Shown one piece after another: positions 13,246 to 19,708 of a DNA stretch of 23,882 nucleotides. The stretch comes from a virus: IMG/VR virus record IMGVR_UViG_3300044522_000855, positions 1-23,882 of that record. The stretch is one strand, 5' to 3'. A model generated the notes under the pieces. That model searched no databases. It was not told the origin of the DNA and saw only the letters and a list, made by a program, of their open reading frames with translations. Made by a program: the position numbers and the translations under genes. The first letter of the stretch is position 1, and the number at the start of each line of letters is the position of its first letter.

Positions 13246-14121
13246 TTATTTCAAGGCATTTATTATTGATTGAGTATCAAAAACTTCCGTGAAATTTGTA
13301 TAAGGTAATGTTGAAATATCTTCGTATAGCAAATGTTTAGTATAACTGTTGCTTTCAACGTTTACTTCTTTTGTAGGTTCGTTTGCGACAATATTAGTGT
13401 GCATATCATATCCAAAAACTTTTGGATTTGTTCCTATCCAACCTACAACACTAGGTAGGTTTAAAGCGGTAGCAATGTGCATAGAACTACTATCAATCAA
13501 AAGTCTTTTAGTAGATAGTGTAAGCATTATAGCAATACTTCTCCAGCTATCTAAAGCACCAATAGTATTTTCATAAATTAATTGGTCATCTCTTTTAATA
13601 TGTAAAATTGCATAATCATTTTTAAAATAATCTACAACTTCATTTACAATTGAAGCTGGTAAATCTCTTGTCCAACTATACTTTAAAGGTTGCCCTATTG
13701 CACCTCCATTTGGCTGAATTGCCATAATTGGTTTGTCTAATTTATAGAATGGTGCAAAATATTCTTTTTCTCCTTTTGATAAAAATATTTCTGGCAATTC
13801 TCCATTATACTTTAATCCGTATATGTCGCACCATATTTTAAGTAAATGGTTGCTTTCAGTAATAAAATCACTTGTTGAATAAGGGTCTGTTATAAAAACT
13901 TTAGTGTCTTTATTGTGAATGTAGCTTTTATACAAACCTACTGCTTGTTGCTGGTGCAATACTTTGTTTACATTTGGATTTCCAATAAATACATCTGGGT
14001 AGCCAGTTATAACAATTATATTTGCTTTTTTGTATTCTTTTTTAATTACTTTTAGAATTGCGGTTGCCATTATTGACTTTCCTAAACCCCCATCTACTTG
14101 AAAAATTATTGTGTTTGCCAT
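13246..14121 (-). CDS. GT9-like (ADP-heptosyltransferase-type) glycosyltransferase
   Basis: 291 aa. The N-terminal glycine loop (QVDGGLGKSIMATAIL, residues 8-23), 'IQPNGG' (about 135-140) followed by 'YSWTRDLP', and the donor-site signature 'LLIDSSSMHIATALNLPSVV', then 'GWIGTNP' (about 207-233) are the features of GT9 enzymes, where 'DSG..H.A.AL..P.v..fG.t.P' is typical. Here the second Gly of DSG is Ser. GT9 members transfer heptose or related sugars to lipopolysaccharide or other glycans. It follows the sulfation genes with a 4-bp gap and is presumably co-transcribed, suggesting glycan modification by both sugar and sulfate. The acceptor is unknown. Confidence 0.75.
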   Translation of the reverse strand: MANTIIFQVDGGLGKSIMATAILKVIKKEYKKANIIVITGYPDVFIGNPNVNKVLHQQQAVGLYKSYIHNKDTKVFITDPYSTSDFITESNHLLKIWCDIYGLKYNGELPEIFLSKGEKEYFAPFYKLDKPIMAIQPNGGAIGQPLKYSWTRDLPASIVNEVVDYFKNDYAILHIKRDDQLIYENTIGALDSWRSIAIMLTLSTKRLLIDSSSMHIATALNLPSVVGWIGTNPKVFGYDMHTNIVANEPTKEVNVESNSYTKHLLYEDISTLPYTNFTEVFDTQSIINALK

Positions 14122-14125
14122 TTTT

Positions 14126-14404
14126 TTATTTTTTATTTGTTAAACCATATTTAATCCATCTATACCAAACTCTCTCGTGAATATAGTATTGTATTGGCTT
14201 GTAAACCAATTCTGCTATTCCAAATGCAGTTCCTACTTTAATAGAACCGCTTACACCCCAAACTACTACAAATCCAATTGCAGTACTTAATATTCTATAA
14301 CTAATCGTTTTAGCGATATGTCTTTTATAACTTACTTCTTTTTCTTTTTTTGAAAAATCTTTAACGCTTTTATATTTTCCAGAATTGTTGCTTGTTGTAA
14401 CCAT
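14126..14404 (-). CDS. DUF2061 membrane protein
   Basis: 92 aa. After a polar N-terminus come 'KRHIAKTISYRILSTAIGF' (residues about 27-45), a hydrophobic hairpin through 'VGTAFGIAELVYKPIQYY' and the closing 'HERVWYRWIKYG', which is the DUF2061 pattern (R..aKtisyR...K...Yy.HERvW). It probably has two membrane-embedded helices. From memory, DUF2061 genes often sit beside cysC/cysD/cysN in bacteria, which would fit the APS kinase here, but I could not check this. Role inferred: membrane partner of the sulfation cassette, for example in sulfate supply. The gap to the nucleotidyltransferase gene is 3 bp. Confidence 0.8.
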   Translation of the reverse strand: MVTTSNNSGKYKSVKDFSKKEKEVSYKRHIAKTISYRILSTAIGFVVVWGVSGSIKVGTAFGIAELVYKPIQYYIHERVWYRWIKYGLTNKK

Positions 14405-14407
14405 ATT

Positions 14408-14818
14408 TTACAATTTACCTTCTTTTTTCATTTGCTCTCTAATTTTAGTAGCCGAAACATCTGATATTTCAGTAGGTGGTACATACTCTACAATGTCATA
14501 TCCAACACCTCTGCCAAAATTAACCGATTCAATATCTGGTATTACCATTACTTTCATAATTCCCGAACTTACTAATAAAGCATAGGTATCTTCTATATTT
14601 TTTTTTACTTGCTCTGGAGTAAAAGGATTATTTTCATTTAATTCTCCATCTCTTATACAAATCAATAAGTTTTTACCCTCGTTAAGTGCTTCTTGAAATA
14701 ATGCTTGATGCGATAAGTGAAGTGGTTGCCAACGACCAACAAACATTGCATATTGATTTTTTTTATTTTCTAAAGAAGATTTAATATGAACTATTTTTTT
14801 CCAATTTTTTGTTTCCAT
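14408..14818 (-). CDS. HxxH-type nucleotidyltransferase (cytidylyltransferase-like superfamily)
   Basis: 136 aa. 'MFVGRWQPLHLSHQALFQEA' (residues 25-44, H34 and H37) is the nucleotide-binding HxxH/HxGH loop, and 'SATKIREQ' (122-129) is the second conserved site of the superfamily that includes NMN adenylyltransferase, CoaD, TagD and ATP sulfurylase. The size is close to the minimal fold. In its setting, among APS kinase, sulfotransferase and DUF2061, an adenylyl transfer to sulfate is an attractive idea, since ATP sulfurylase has the same two sites (RNPxHxxH and SGTxxR). NMN adenylyltransferase-like or sugar-nucleotide activity is equally possible from sequence. The assignment to the superfamily is firm; the substrate is not known. 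Confidence 0.75.
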   Translation of the reverse strand: METKNWKKIVHIKSSLENKKNQYAMFVGRWQPLHLSHQALFQEALNEGKNLLICIRDGELNENNPFTPEQVKKNIEDTYALLVSSGIMKVMVIPDIESVNFGRGVGYDIVEYVPPTEISDVSATKIREQMKKEGKL

Positions 14819-14819
14819 T

Positions 14820-15131
14820 TTAGTTTATGTAAGCTATTAATTTATCAAATACTACTTCTGGTGCATCAGCAACAATGTGATGTACAAATCCCCCTAATTC
14901 TTCGTAAAAATGACTTTCAGTCCTACAAGGTGCATTAATTATTATTTCAGAAACGTGAAATTCTAGACCATCTAAAATAATTCTCCATTTTCTACTTCCA
15001 TCAATATCATTAGGATTAAATCTAATTTGAATGAAGTAATTGCCTTCTGCCTTTTTCATTAAAATTTTTCTGCCCTCCAAAATTAAATCTTGCAAGGCGT
15101 TTGCCGTTGCATTACTCTTTTTCAAATCCAT
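14820..15131 (-). CDS. Unknown protein within the sulfation cassette
   Basis: 103 aa. It has a likely helical N-terminus (residues 1-27) and then a beta-rich core: 'NYFIQIRFNPNDIDGSRKWR', 'ILDGLEFHVSEIIINAPC', and 'GFVHHIVADAPEVVF' near the end. His85/His86 and Cys69 are possible metal ligands, but this is speculative. It starts inside the APS kinase gene (20-bp overlap); a later ATG at codon 25 is the alternative start. Its fixed place between APS kinase and nucleotidyltransferase suggests a partner or specificity subunit. I recall similar small proteins next to sulfotransferases in marine phages, but without a search this stays an impression. Confidence 0.6.
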   Translation of the reverse strand: MDLKKSNATANALQDLILEGRKILMKKAEGNYFIQIRFNPNDIDGSRKWRIILDGLEFHVSEIIINAPCRTESHFYEELGGFVHHIVADAPEVVFDKLIAYIN

Positions 15132-15594
15132 CGTTACTAAATTTAATTGAATTAATTTTATCTAGCAATTCATTTACGGAAGTAAGTTCATCAATATCGG
15201 TTGTATCAATATCAATAAAATTTGTTTCTGGTTTTTCAAAATCAACAACGTGGAAGTTTTCTCTACCTCTTATGTTTTCTGTGTGAACAAAAATCTCAAC
15301 TACATCAGAAATTAGTTTAAATTCCTCTCTTAAATCTAAAAAGGGCGAAACTACCGCAATAATTACATCGTTTGTTCTATCTGCATCTAAATATCTAGCA
15401 ATAGCGTATGCTTTGCCAATATTATCTCTGCGACCTTCTCTTGAATAATCTTTGTTATTAAGAATTTTACGCAAATCATCGCCATCAATAATAAATGCTT
15501 TTCTATGGGGATTGTTAATTTCTAAAGCAGTTTTTAAGTGTTTTGCTAAAGTTGTTTTTCCAGAATGGGGTTGTCCGATTAAGTTGTAAATCAT
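15112..15594 (-). CDS. cysC: Compact adenylylsulfate (APS) kinase
   Basis: 160 aa. It has a P-loop GQPHSGKTTLAK (residues 7-18), then the APS-kinase signature 'IDGDDLRKILNNKDYSREGR' (36-55), followed by 'RDNIGKAYAIARYL' and 'VVSPFLDLREEF' (81-92). It phosphorylates APS to PAPS, the sulfate donor used by the neighbouring sulfotransferase. It is shorter than cellular CysC (about 200 aa): the lid/APS-binding part usually containing 'KGLYKKARAGEIK...TGID' is replaced by 'RGRENFHVVDFEKPETNF', so the substrate site is altered. A small P-loop kinase with another substrate remains possible. A promoter and the conserved leader precede it. Confidence 0.75.
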   Translation of the reverse strand: MIYNLIGQPHSGKTTLAKHLKTALEINNPHRKAFIIDGDDLRKILNNKDYSREGRRDNIGKAYAIARYLDADRTNDVIIAVVSPFLDLREEFKLISDVVEIFVHTENIRGRENFHVVDFEKPETNFIDIDTTDIDELTSVNELLDKINSIKFSNDGFEKE

Positions 15595-15655
15595 TTTGTT
15601 GTTATTTTAAAGTTTCTTGGTTCAAATGTAATCAAAATTTTAAACGTAACCAAAA
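15595..15655 (-). promoter_or_regulatory. Promoter and conserved leader (copy B) before cysC
   Basis: On the minus strand TTTTG (15655-15651) lies 20 bp from TACATTTG (15630-15623), a good -33/-7 pair. It is followed at once by the leader ACCAAGAAACTTTAAAATAA then CAACAAA and the ATG (15594). The promoter overlaps the end of the sulfotransferase gene. This means 15594-13246 can be transcribed independently of the sulfotransferase. Confidence 0.65.
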
Positions 15656-16458
15656 TAATCGTAAAACCATTTGTAAGTATTTTTGATACTGTTAGATAAT
15701 TCAAATCCTAAAACTTCATTATAATCATCTTCATTTTTCTCAAATTTAGGTCTTAACTGGTGGTCGCCATATATTCCGTGAATAAGGTCGTTTTCGTGTG
15801 TCAATTGAGTAACGTTTTCAAAATCGTGTGATTCGTAGTAAGGAACTTCAAAATACTCGTATAAACGCTTCATTTCGTTTTCTGGATTAGACATTAAATC
15901 TTCGTAACGAATGAATAACATTTTTTTTGCTATTCCTTGCTGAATACAATCTTTTAATCTATCCATTGAAACTCCAACTGGAACTCCATCTGCCCAAATA
16001 TTAATTCTTTTATCCAATGTAGTACCAACTAATTGTGGTGCATTTTGAATATGACTTTCACGGTGTGGGTTTTTACGGAAGTTTTTTTCCATTGAAGAAT
16101 AAACTGAACGTACATCTCTTACCATACAAACGATTTTTGGATTTTCGTTAAGCATATTCAAAAGGTTGTAATGAATACCCCAATCTCTGCTTTTATCAAC
16201 GATAAATTCTTTTGGTGTAAGGTTATTGAAAAAACCTTGCATACCAGCTCTACAAAAACCTAAAAATGCTTTTTCCATTGCTTCTTTGTCTTGCGACAAA
16301 ATTGCTTGGGAATGAGCATAAGTGTTTTTTGAATTTAAAACCAAATCGCCTAAACCAGAGGTAGGCGTACAATAAAAGTCTGGGTTTTGAGCAATTAAAT
16401 TTGACAAAAGTGTCGAACCAGCTCTAGGTAATGAAGAATTGAAAAAAATCTTTTTCAT
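15640..16458 (-). CDS. PAPS-dependent sulfotransferase
   Basis: 272 aa. The 5'-phosphosulfate loop is 'SSLPRAGSTLLSN' (residues 8-20), and the 3'-phosphate site is 'RDVRSVYSS' (114-122), both in their standard places. 'FIRYEDLMSNPENEMKRLYE' is the usual late motif. There is no signal peptide or membrane span, so it acts in the host cytoplasm. It transfers sulfate from PAPS to an acceptor, which may be a glycan, lipid or protein tyrosine; the acceptor cannot be read from sequence. It is the first gene of the cassette, with the conserved leader upstream. The APS kinase just downstream would supply its donor. Confidence 0.85.
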   Translation of the reverse strand: MKKIFFNSSLPRAGSTLLSNLIAQNPDFYCTPTSGLGDLVLNSKNTYAHSQAILSQDKEAMEKAFLGFCRAGMQGFFNNLTPKEFIVDKSRDWGIHYNLLNMLNENPKIVCMVRDVRSVYSSMEKNFRKNPHRESHIQNAPQLVGTTLDKRINIWADGVPVGVSMDRLKDCIQQGIAKKMLFIRYEDLMSNPENEMKRLYEYFEVPYYESHDFENVTQLTHENDLIHGIYGDHQLRPKFEKNEDDYNEVLGFELSNSIKNTYKWFYDYFGYV

Positions 16459-16490
16459 AATTGTTGTTATTTATAAGTTTCTTAATTAAG
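16459..16490 (-). promoter_or_regulatory. Conserved leader motif, copy C, before the sulfotransferase
   Basis: On the minus strand CTTAATTAAGAAACTT, four A/T bases, then AATAACAACAATT leads directly to the ATG. It matches copies A (7437) and B (15595) in AAGAAACTT and AATAACAACA. No TAnnTTTG is seen immediately upstream; instead an inverted repeat precedes it, as for copy A. Confidence 0.6.
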
Positions 16491-16497
16491 TCTTTCA

Positions 16498-16535
16498 CTC
16501 GGTTTCATTTGAATTAACAAAGAGGAGTTACCGAG
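16498..16535 (-). terminator. Inverted repeat CTCGGT/ACCGAG, possible weak terminator or processing hairpin
   Basis: A six-pair stem with a 26-base interior lies between the 109-aa gene and the sulfotransferase. On the minus strand it begins CTCGGTAACTCCTC, which resembles the hairpin at 7411 (GGTAACAACTCCTC). There is no T-run, so a plain Rho-independent terminator is doubtful. Confidence 0.35.
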
Positions 16536-16552
16536 CATTGACTATTTTTTAA

Positions 16553-16882
16553 TTATTTTGCTACTTTCGGAGCTGGTGCTACTTCGCTATCTTTTGCTTT
16601 TTGCAATTCAGCAATTAAAGCATCAATAAGAGGTTTTAAACTAGCATCATCTTTTACGTTAAAGCTATCTTTTGCAGTCCAACGAACATCGTTATAACCA
16701 AATAGGTTAATAGCGTGAAAGTCTGTAATTACCGTTGGGTTATCAGCTGGTTTTTTAGCAAAAATTGCTTCGATTAAAGGCGTTACTGTTGTCAAAGTAT
16801 CAGTAGCAACTTTTACTGACAAATTTTCTGAATTGATTTGTGTTTCTCCGTAACCGAAGATGTGAATTGTGAAATTTTCCAT
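16553..16882 (-). CDS. Internally duplicated small protein, function unknown
   Basis: 109 aa made of two similar halves. Residues about 4-46 contain 'FTIHIFGYGETQINSENLSV' and 'VTPLIEAIFAKKPA'. Residues about 56-97 contain 'HAINLFGYNDVRWTAKDSFNV' (with one extra residue) and 'LKPLIDALIAELQKA'. Each half would be a small strand-strand-helix unit. The C-terminus is a Pro/Ala/Lys tail (VAPAPKVAK). It has its own -7 element (16921-16928) and codon use richer in G/C than its neighbours, suggesting high expression, as for a structural or scaffold protein. No family recognised. Confidence 0.65.
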   Translation of the reverse strand: MENFTIHIFGYGETQINSENLSVKVATDTLTTVTPLIEAIFAKKPADNPTVITDFHAINLFGYNDVRWTAKDSFNVKDDASLKPLIDALIAELQKAKDSEVAPAPKVAK

Positions 16883-16920
16883 TTTAATTTATTTTTAATT
16901 TTTAATTTAATTTTGAAATA

Positions 16921-16928
16921 CAAATATA
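16921..16928 (-). promoter_or_regulatory. Promoter -7 element TATATTTG (minus strand)
   Basis: CAAATATA on the plus strand reads TATATTTG, extended to TATATTTGTA as at 3985, 5957 and 7072. It lies 38 bp before the ATG at 16882 in the gap after the long fibre gene. A -33 element is not evident. Confidence 0.6.
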
Positions 16929-16966
16929 AAAAAGTATTTCGGTTTTATTGTTTTTTTTATTTATTA

Positions 16967-19417
16967 TTAAGGTACAATACACAAAGTACCAGCACTACTC
17001 CAAACCGAACCACTCGGTAAACCAGCACTTGCAGTTGGAATGTTTTTAATTGAAAGGTTATTTACAAATGTAGCACAATTTCTATCAGCAGTTATGTAAG
17101 AACCAGCTATTACAACGCAAGTAAATGAGCAAGTAGCGTTGTTACGACCACCTACAATTGCAGAATAACAACCAAAAGCAGTATTATTAACACCACCACT
17201 TATTGTTGAATAAGTACCAGAAGCAATATTATAATAACCACCGCCTATTGTTGAACGATTACCAGAAGCATTATTACCAGCACCACCACCAACTGTTGAC
17301 AAACAATTAGAAGCAGTATTATCTTTACCTCCACCAACTGTTGAATGATAGCAAGAAGCAACATTTCCTCTACCACCACTAACTGTTGAATAATTATTAG
17401 AAGCAGTATTTTCATAACCACCACCAATTGTTGAACAAGCACCAGAAGCAGTGTTACTTTTACCTCCACCAACTGTTGACTTATTCCCAGAAGCAGTGTT
17501 ACAATAACCACCACCAATTGTTGAATAATAATTAGAAGCAGTATTTTGATTACCACCACCAATTGTAGATTGACTACCAGAAGCATTATTATAACTACCA
17601 CCACTTATTGTAGAACGGAAACCAGAAGCAGTATTTTGAAAACCACCTCCAACTGTTGAATAACAACCAGAAGCAGTGTTAGCTTTACCGCCACTAATTG
17701 TAGAACAACCACTAGAAGCAATGTTAGATGTACCACCACTAACTGTTGAATAAAAATTAGAAGCAATGTTACTTGCACCACCACCAACTGTTGACTTAAA
17801 ACCACAAGCAGTATTATAAGAACCACCACCAATTGTTGAATAAGCGTTAGAAGCAGTATTAGAATAACCACCTCCAATTGTTGACCTATCGCCAGAAGCA
17901 GTATTATTTTTACCACCCCCTACTGTTGAAATATAACCAGAAGCAGTGTTTGATTGACCACCACCAACTGTTGAATTATTATAAGAAGCAGTGTTTTGCC
18001 TACCACCACCAACTGTTGAACGAGAACCAGAAGCAGTATTACCTTGACCACCACTAATTGTTGAATAAGAATTAGAAGCAGTATTATTTCTACCTCCACC
18101 AACTGTTGAAAAGTTACCACCAGCAGTGCTTAAACAACCACCACCAATAAATGCACAATTTCCAGAAGCAGAATTACAATAACCCCCTCCAATTGTTGTA
18201 AAACATCCAATACTCTTATTTGCAAAACCACCACCAATTGTTGCATAATTACAAGAAGCAGTGTTAGCTCTACCACCACCAATTGTTGAAACAAAACCAG
18301 AAGTAGTGTTATACTTACCACCTCCAATTGTTGAATAGTCAGTAGCATAATTACAATAACCCCCTCCAATTGTTGACCTATCGCCAGAAGCAATATTACT
18401 AGCACCGCCACCTACTGTTGACCTATAACCAGAAGCAGTATTACTTTGACCACCACCAATTGTTGAACGACTACCAGAAGCAGTGTTGCTTTGACCACCT
18501 CCTACTGTTGAATAATAATTAGAAGCATTGTTATATTTTCCACCACCAACTGTTGAACATTGACCATAAGCAGTATTATTAGTACCACCACTTATTGTAG
18601 AACGGAAACCAGAAGCAGTATTTTGAAAACCACCTCCAACTGTTGAATAACTACTAGAAGCAGTGTTATTACAACCCCCACTAACTGTTGACATAAAACC
18701 AGAAGCAGTATTTTGTAAACCACCACCAACTGTTGATGTAACACCAGAAGCAGTGTTACTTTGACCCCCAGCAATTGTTGAAGAAATATTAGAAGAAGTA
18801 TTATAATAACCACCTCCAACTGTTGAACAACTACTAGAAGCAGTGTTTTTTTTACCACCAGATATTATTGATAATATACCAGAAGCAGTATTAAAATATC
18901 CACCACCAATTGTTGCATAATCATTAGAAGCATTATTATAATAACCACCAATTGTCGATGCATAACTAGAAGAAGCAGTGTTTTTTTTACCACCAACAAC
19001 TATTGATAATCTACCAGAAGCAGTATTACATTGACCACCACCAACTGTTGAAAAGCATCCAGAAGCATCATTAGTTCCTAAAATTGGCTCTATACCAGTA
19101 GCATTAGCATTATATTCAAATGGACTACTTGCACCAACACAACCACCACCAGCAGTATCAAATCCAAAATTTGCTTCCGCAAAAGCAATAAATGAAGCAA
19201 CATCAAAAGGCACATCGGCTGAATCAACGCAATTTGCTAAAGGTTGAGTAAATATAACAGTTGAGTTACCTAAATACTTATTGTAAATAACTATTAAAGG
19301 AATAGCATCGTATAAAGAGAGTACATCAATTGCACACGAGTTTTTCGGTGTAACTAATATTACATTGCCATTATTTGATACTTGTAAACTTCCATCTACT
19401 ATTTGTAATTTTATCAT
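16967..19417 (-). CDS. Long YadA-head-type repeat fibre with modular N- and C-termini
   Basis: 816 aa. Residues 1-88 form an N-terminal domain also present alone in the upstream gene (19429-19689). A bridging segment 'SPFEYNANATGIEPILGTN' (98-116) is shared with the 942-aa fibre. Residues about 118-765 are roughly 43 copies of a 15-residue repeat (STVGGGQSNTASGYR) of the Hep_Hag/YadA-head type, which forms a left-handed trimeric beta-roll in known members. The last about 50 residues ('CATFVNNLSIKNIP', then 'AGLPSGSVW...LCIV') are shared with the other fibres. No signal peptide, membrane anchor or autotransporter barrel is present, which argues for a virion fibre rather than a bacterial adhesin. 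Likely host recognition. Confidence 0.85.
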   Translation of the reverse strand: MIKLQIVDGSLQVSNNGNVILVTPKNSCAIDVLSLYDAIPLIVIYNKYLGNSTVIFTQPLANCVDSADVPFDVASFIAFAEANFGFDTAGGGCVGASSPFEYNANATGIEPILGTNDASGCFSTVGGGQCNTASGRLSIVVGGKKNTASSSYASTIGGYYNNASNDYATIGGGYFNTASGILSIISGGKKNTASSSCSTVGGGYYNTSSNISSTIAGGQSNTASGVTSTVGGGLQNTASGFMSTVSGGCNNTASSSYSTVGGGFQNTASGFRSTISGGTNNTAYGQCSTVGGGKYNNASNYYSTVGGGQSNTASGSRSTIGGGQSNTASGYRSTVGGGASNIASGDRSTIGGGYCNYATDYSTIGGGKYNTTSGFVSTIGGGRANTASCNYATIGGGFANKSIGCFTTIGGGYCNSASGNCAFIGGGCLSTAGGNFSTVGGGRNNTASNSYSTISGGQGNTASGSRSTVGGGRQNTASYNNSTVGGGQSNTASGYISTVGGGKNNTASGDRSTIGGGYSNTASNAYSTIGGGSYNTACGFKSTVGGGASNIASNFYSTVSGGTSNIASSGCSTISGGKANTASGCYSTVGGGFQNTASGFRSTISGGSYNNASGSQSTIGGGNQNTASNYYSTIGGGYCNTASGNKSTVGGGKSNTASGACSTIGGGYENTASNNYSTVSGGRGNVASCYHSTVGGGKDNTASNCLSTVGGGAGNNASGNRSTIGGGYYNIASGTYSTISGGVNNTAFGCYSAIVGGRNNATCSFTCVVIAGSYITADRNCATFVNNLSIKNIPTASAGLPSGSVWSSAGTLCIVP
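17123..19066 (-). repeat. 45-bp tandem repeat array in the 816-aa fibre gene
   Basis: About 43 head-to-tail 45-bp units; on the plus strand the phrase ACCACCACCAACTGTTGA recurs with variations and is followed by AGAAGCAGTATTA. Some non-adjacent stretches are identical over more than one unit, for example near 17607 and 18595, where CGGAAACCAGAAGCAGTATT occurs in the same context. This is a sign of internal recombination. Confidence 0.95.
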
Positions 19418-19428
19418 AATTTTATTTT

Positions 19429-19689
19429 TTAAAATCCTAAATTAGCTTCCGCAAAAGCTATAAAAGAACTTGATGTAAAAGCAGTATTTGTTGAATCAAC
19501 ACAACTTGATAATGGTTGATTAAATATTGGTGTAAAGTTAGCTAAATATTTATTAAAAATAGAAGCAAACGGTGTTGTATTAGTTAACGCCAATGTATCA
19601 ATAGCACACGCATCTTTTGGTATTACCAATATGATAGTTCCATTTTTTGATATTTGTAAACTTCCGACAACTATTTCTAATTTATTCAT
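19429..19689 (-). CDS. Stand-alone copy of the fibre N-terminal domain
   Basis: 86 aa, homologous along its whole length to residues 1-86 of the 816-aa fibre: 'MNKLEIVVGSLQISKNGTII' against 'MIKLQIVDGSLQVSNNGNVI', both continuing with 'AID' and ending in 'SFIAFAEAN[LF]GF'. It stops (TAA) exactly where the fibre goes on into its repeat region, 11 bp before the fibre's start. It may be an attachment/anchor domain kept as a separate subunit, or a truncated fibre whose repeats were lost by recombination. Identity is estimated by eye at about half of the positions. No other family recognised. Confidence 0.75.
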   Translation of the reverse strand: MNKLEIVVGSLQISKNGTIILVIPKDACAIDTLALTNTTPFASIFNKYLANFTPIFNQPLSSCVDSTNTAFTSSSFIAFAEANLGF

Positions 19690-19708
19690 AATTTTTTATT
19701 TTGTTTTA

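Noticed and set aside
17245-18858. Val/Leu-rich minus-strand frames in the fibre region
   Set aside because: They are out-of-frame readings of the 45-bp repeats, giving artificial hydrophobic repeats; the 816-aa frame is continuous through all of them.
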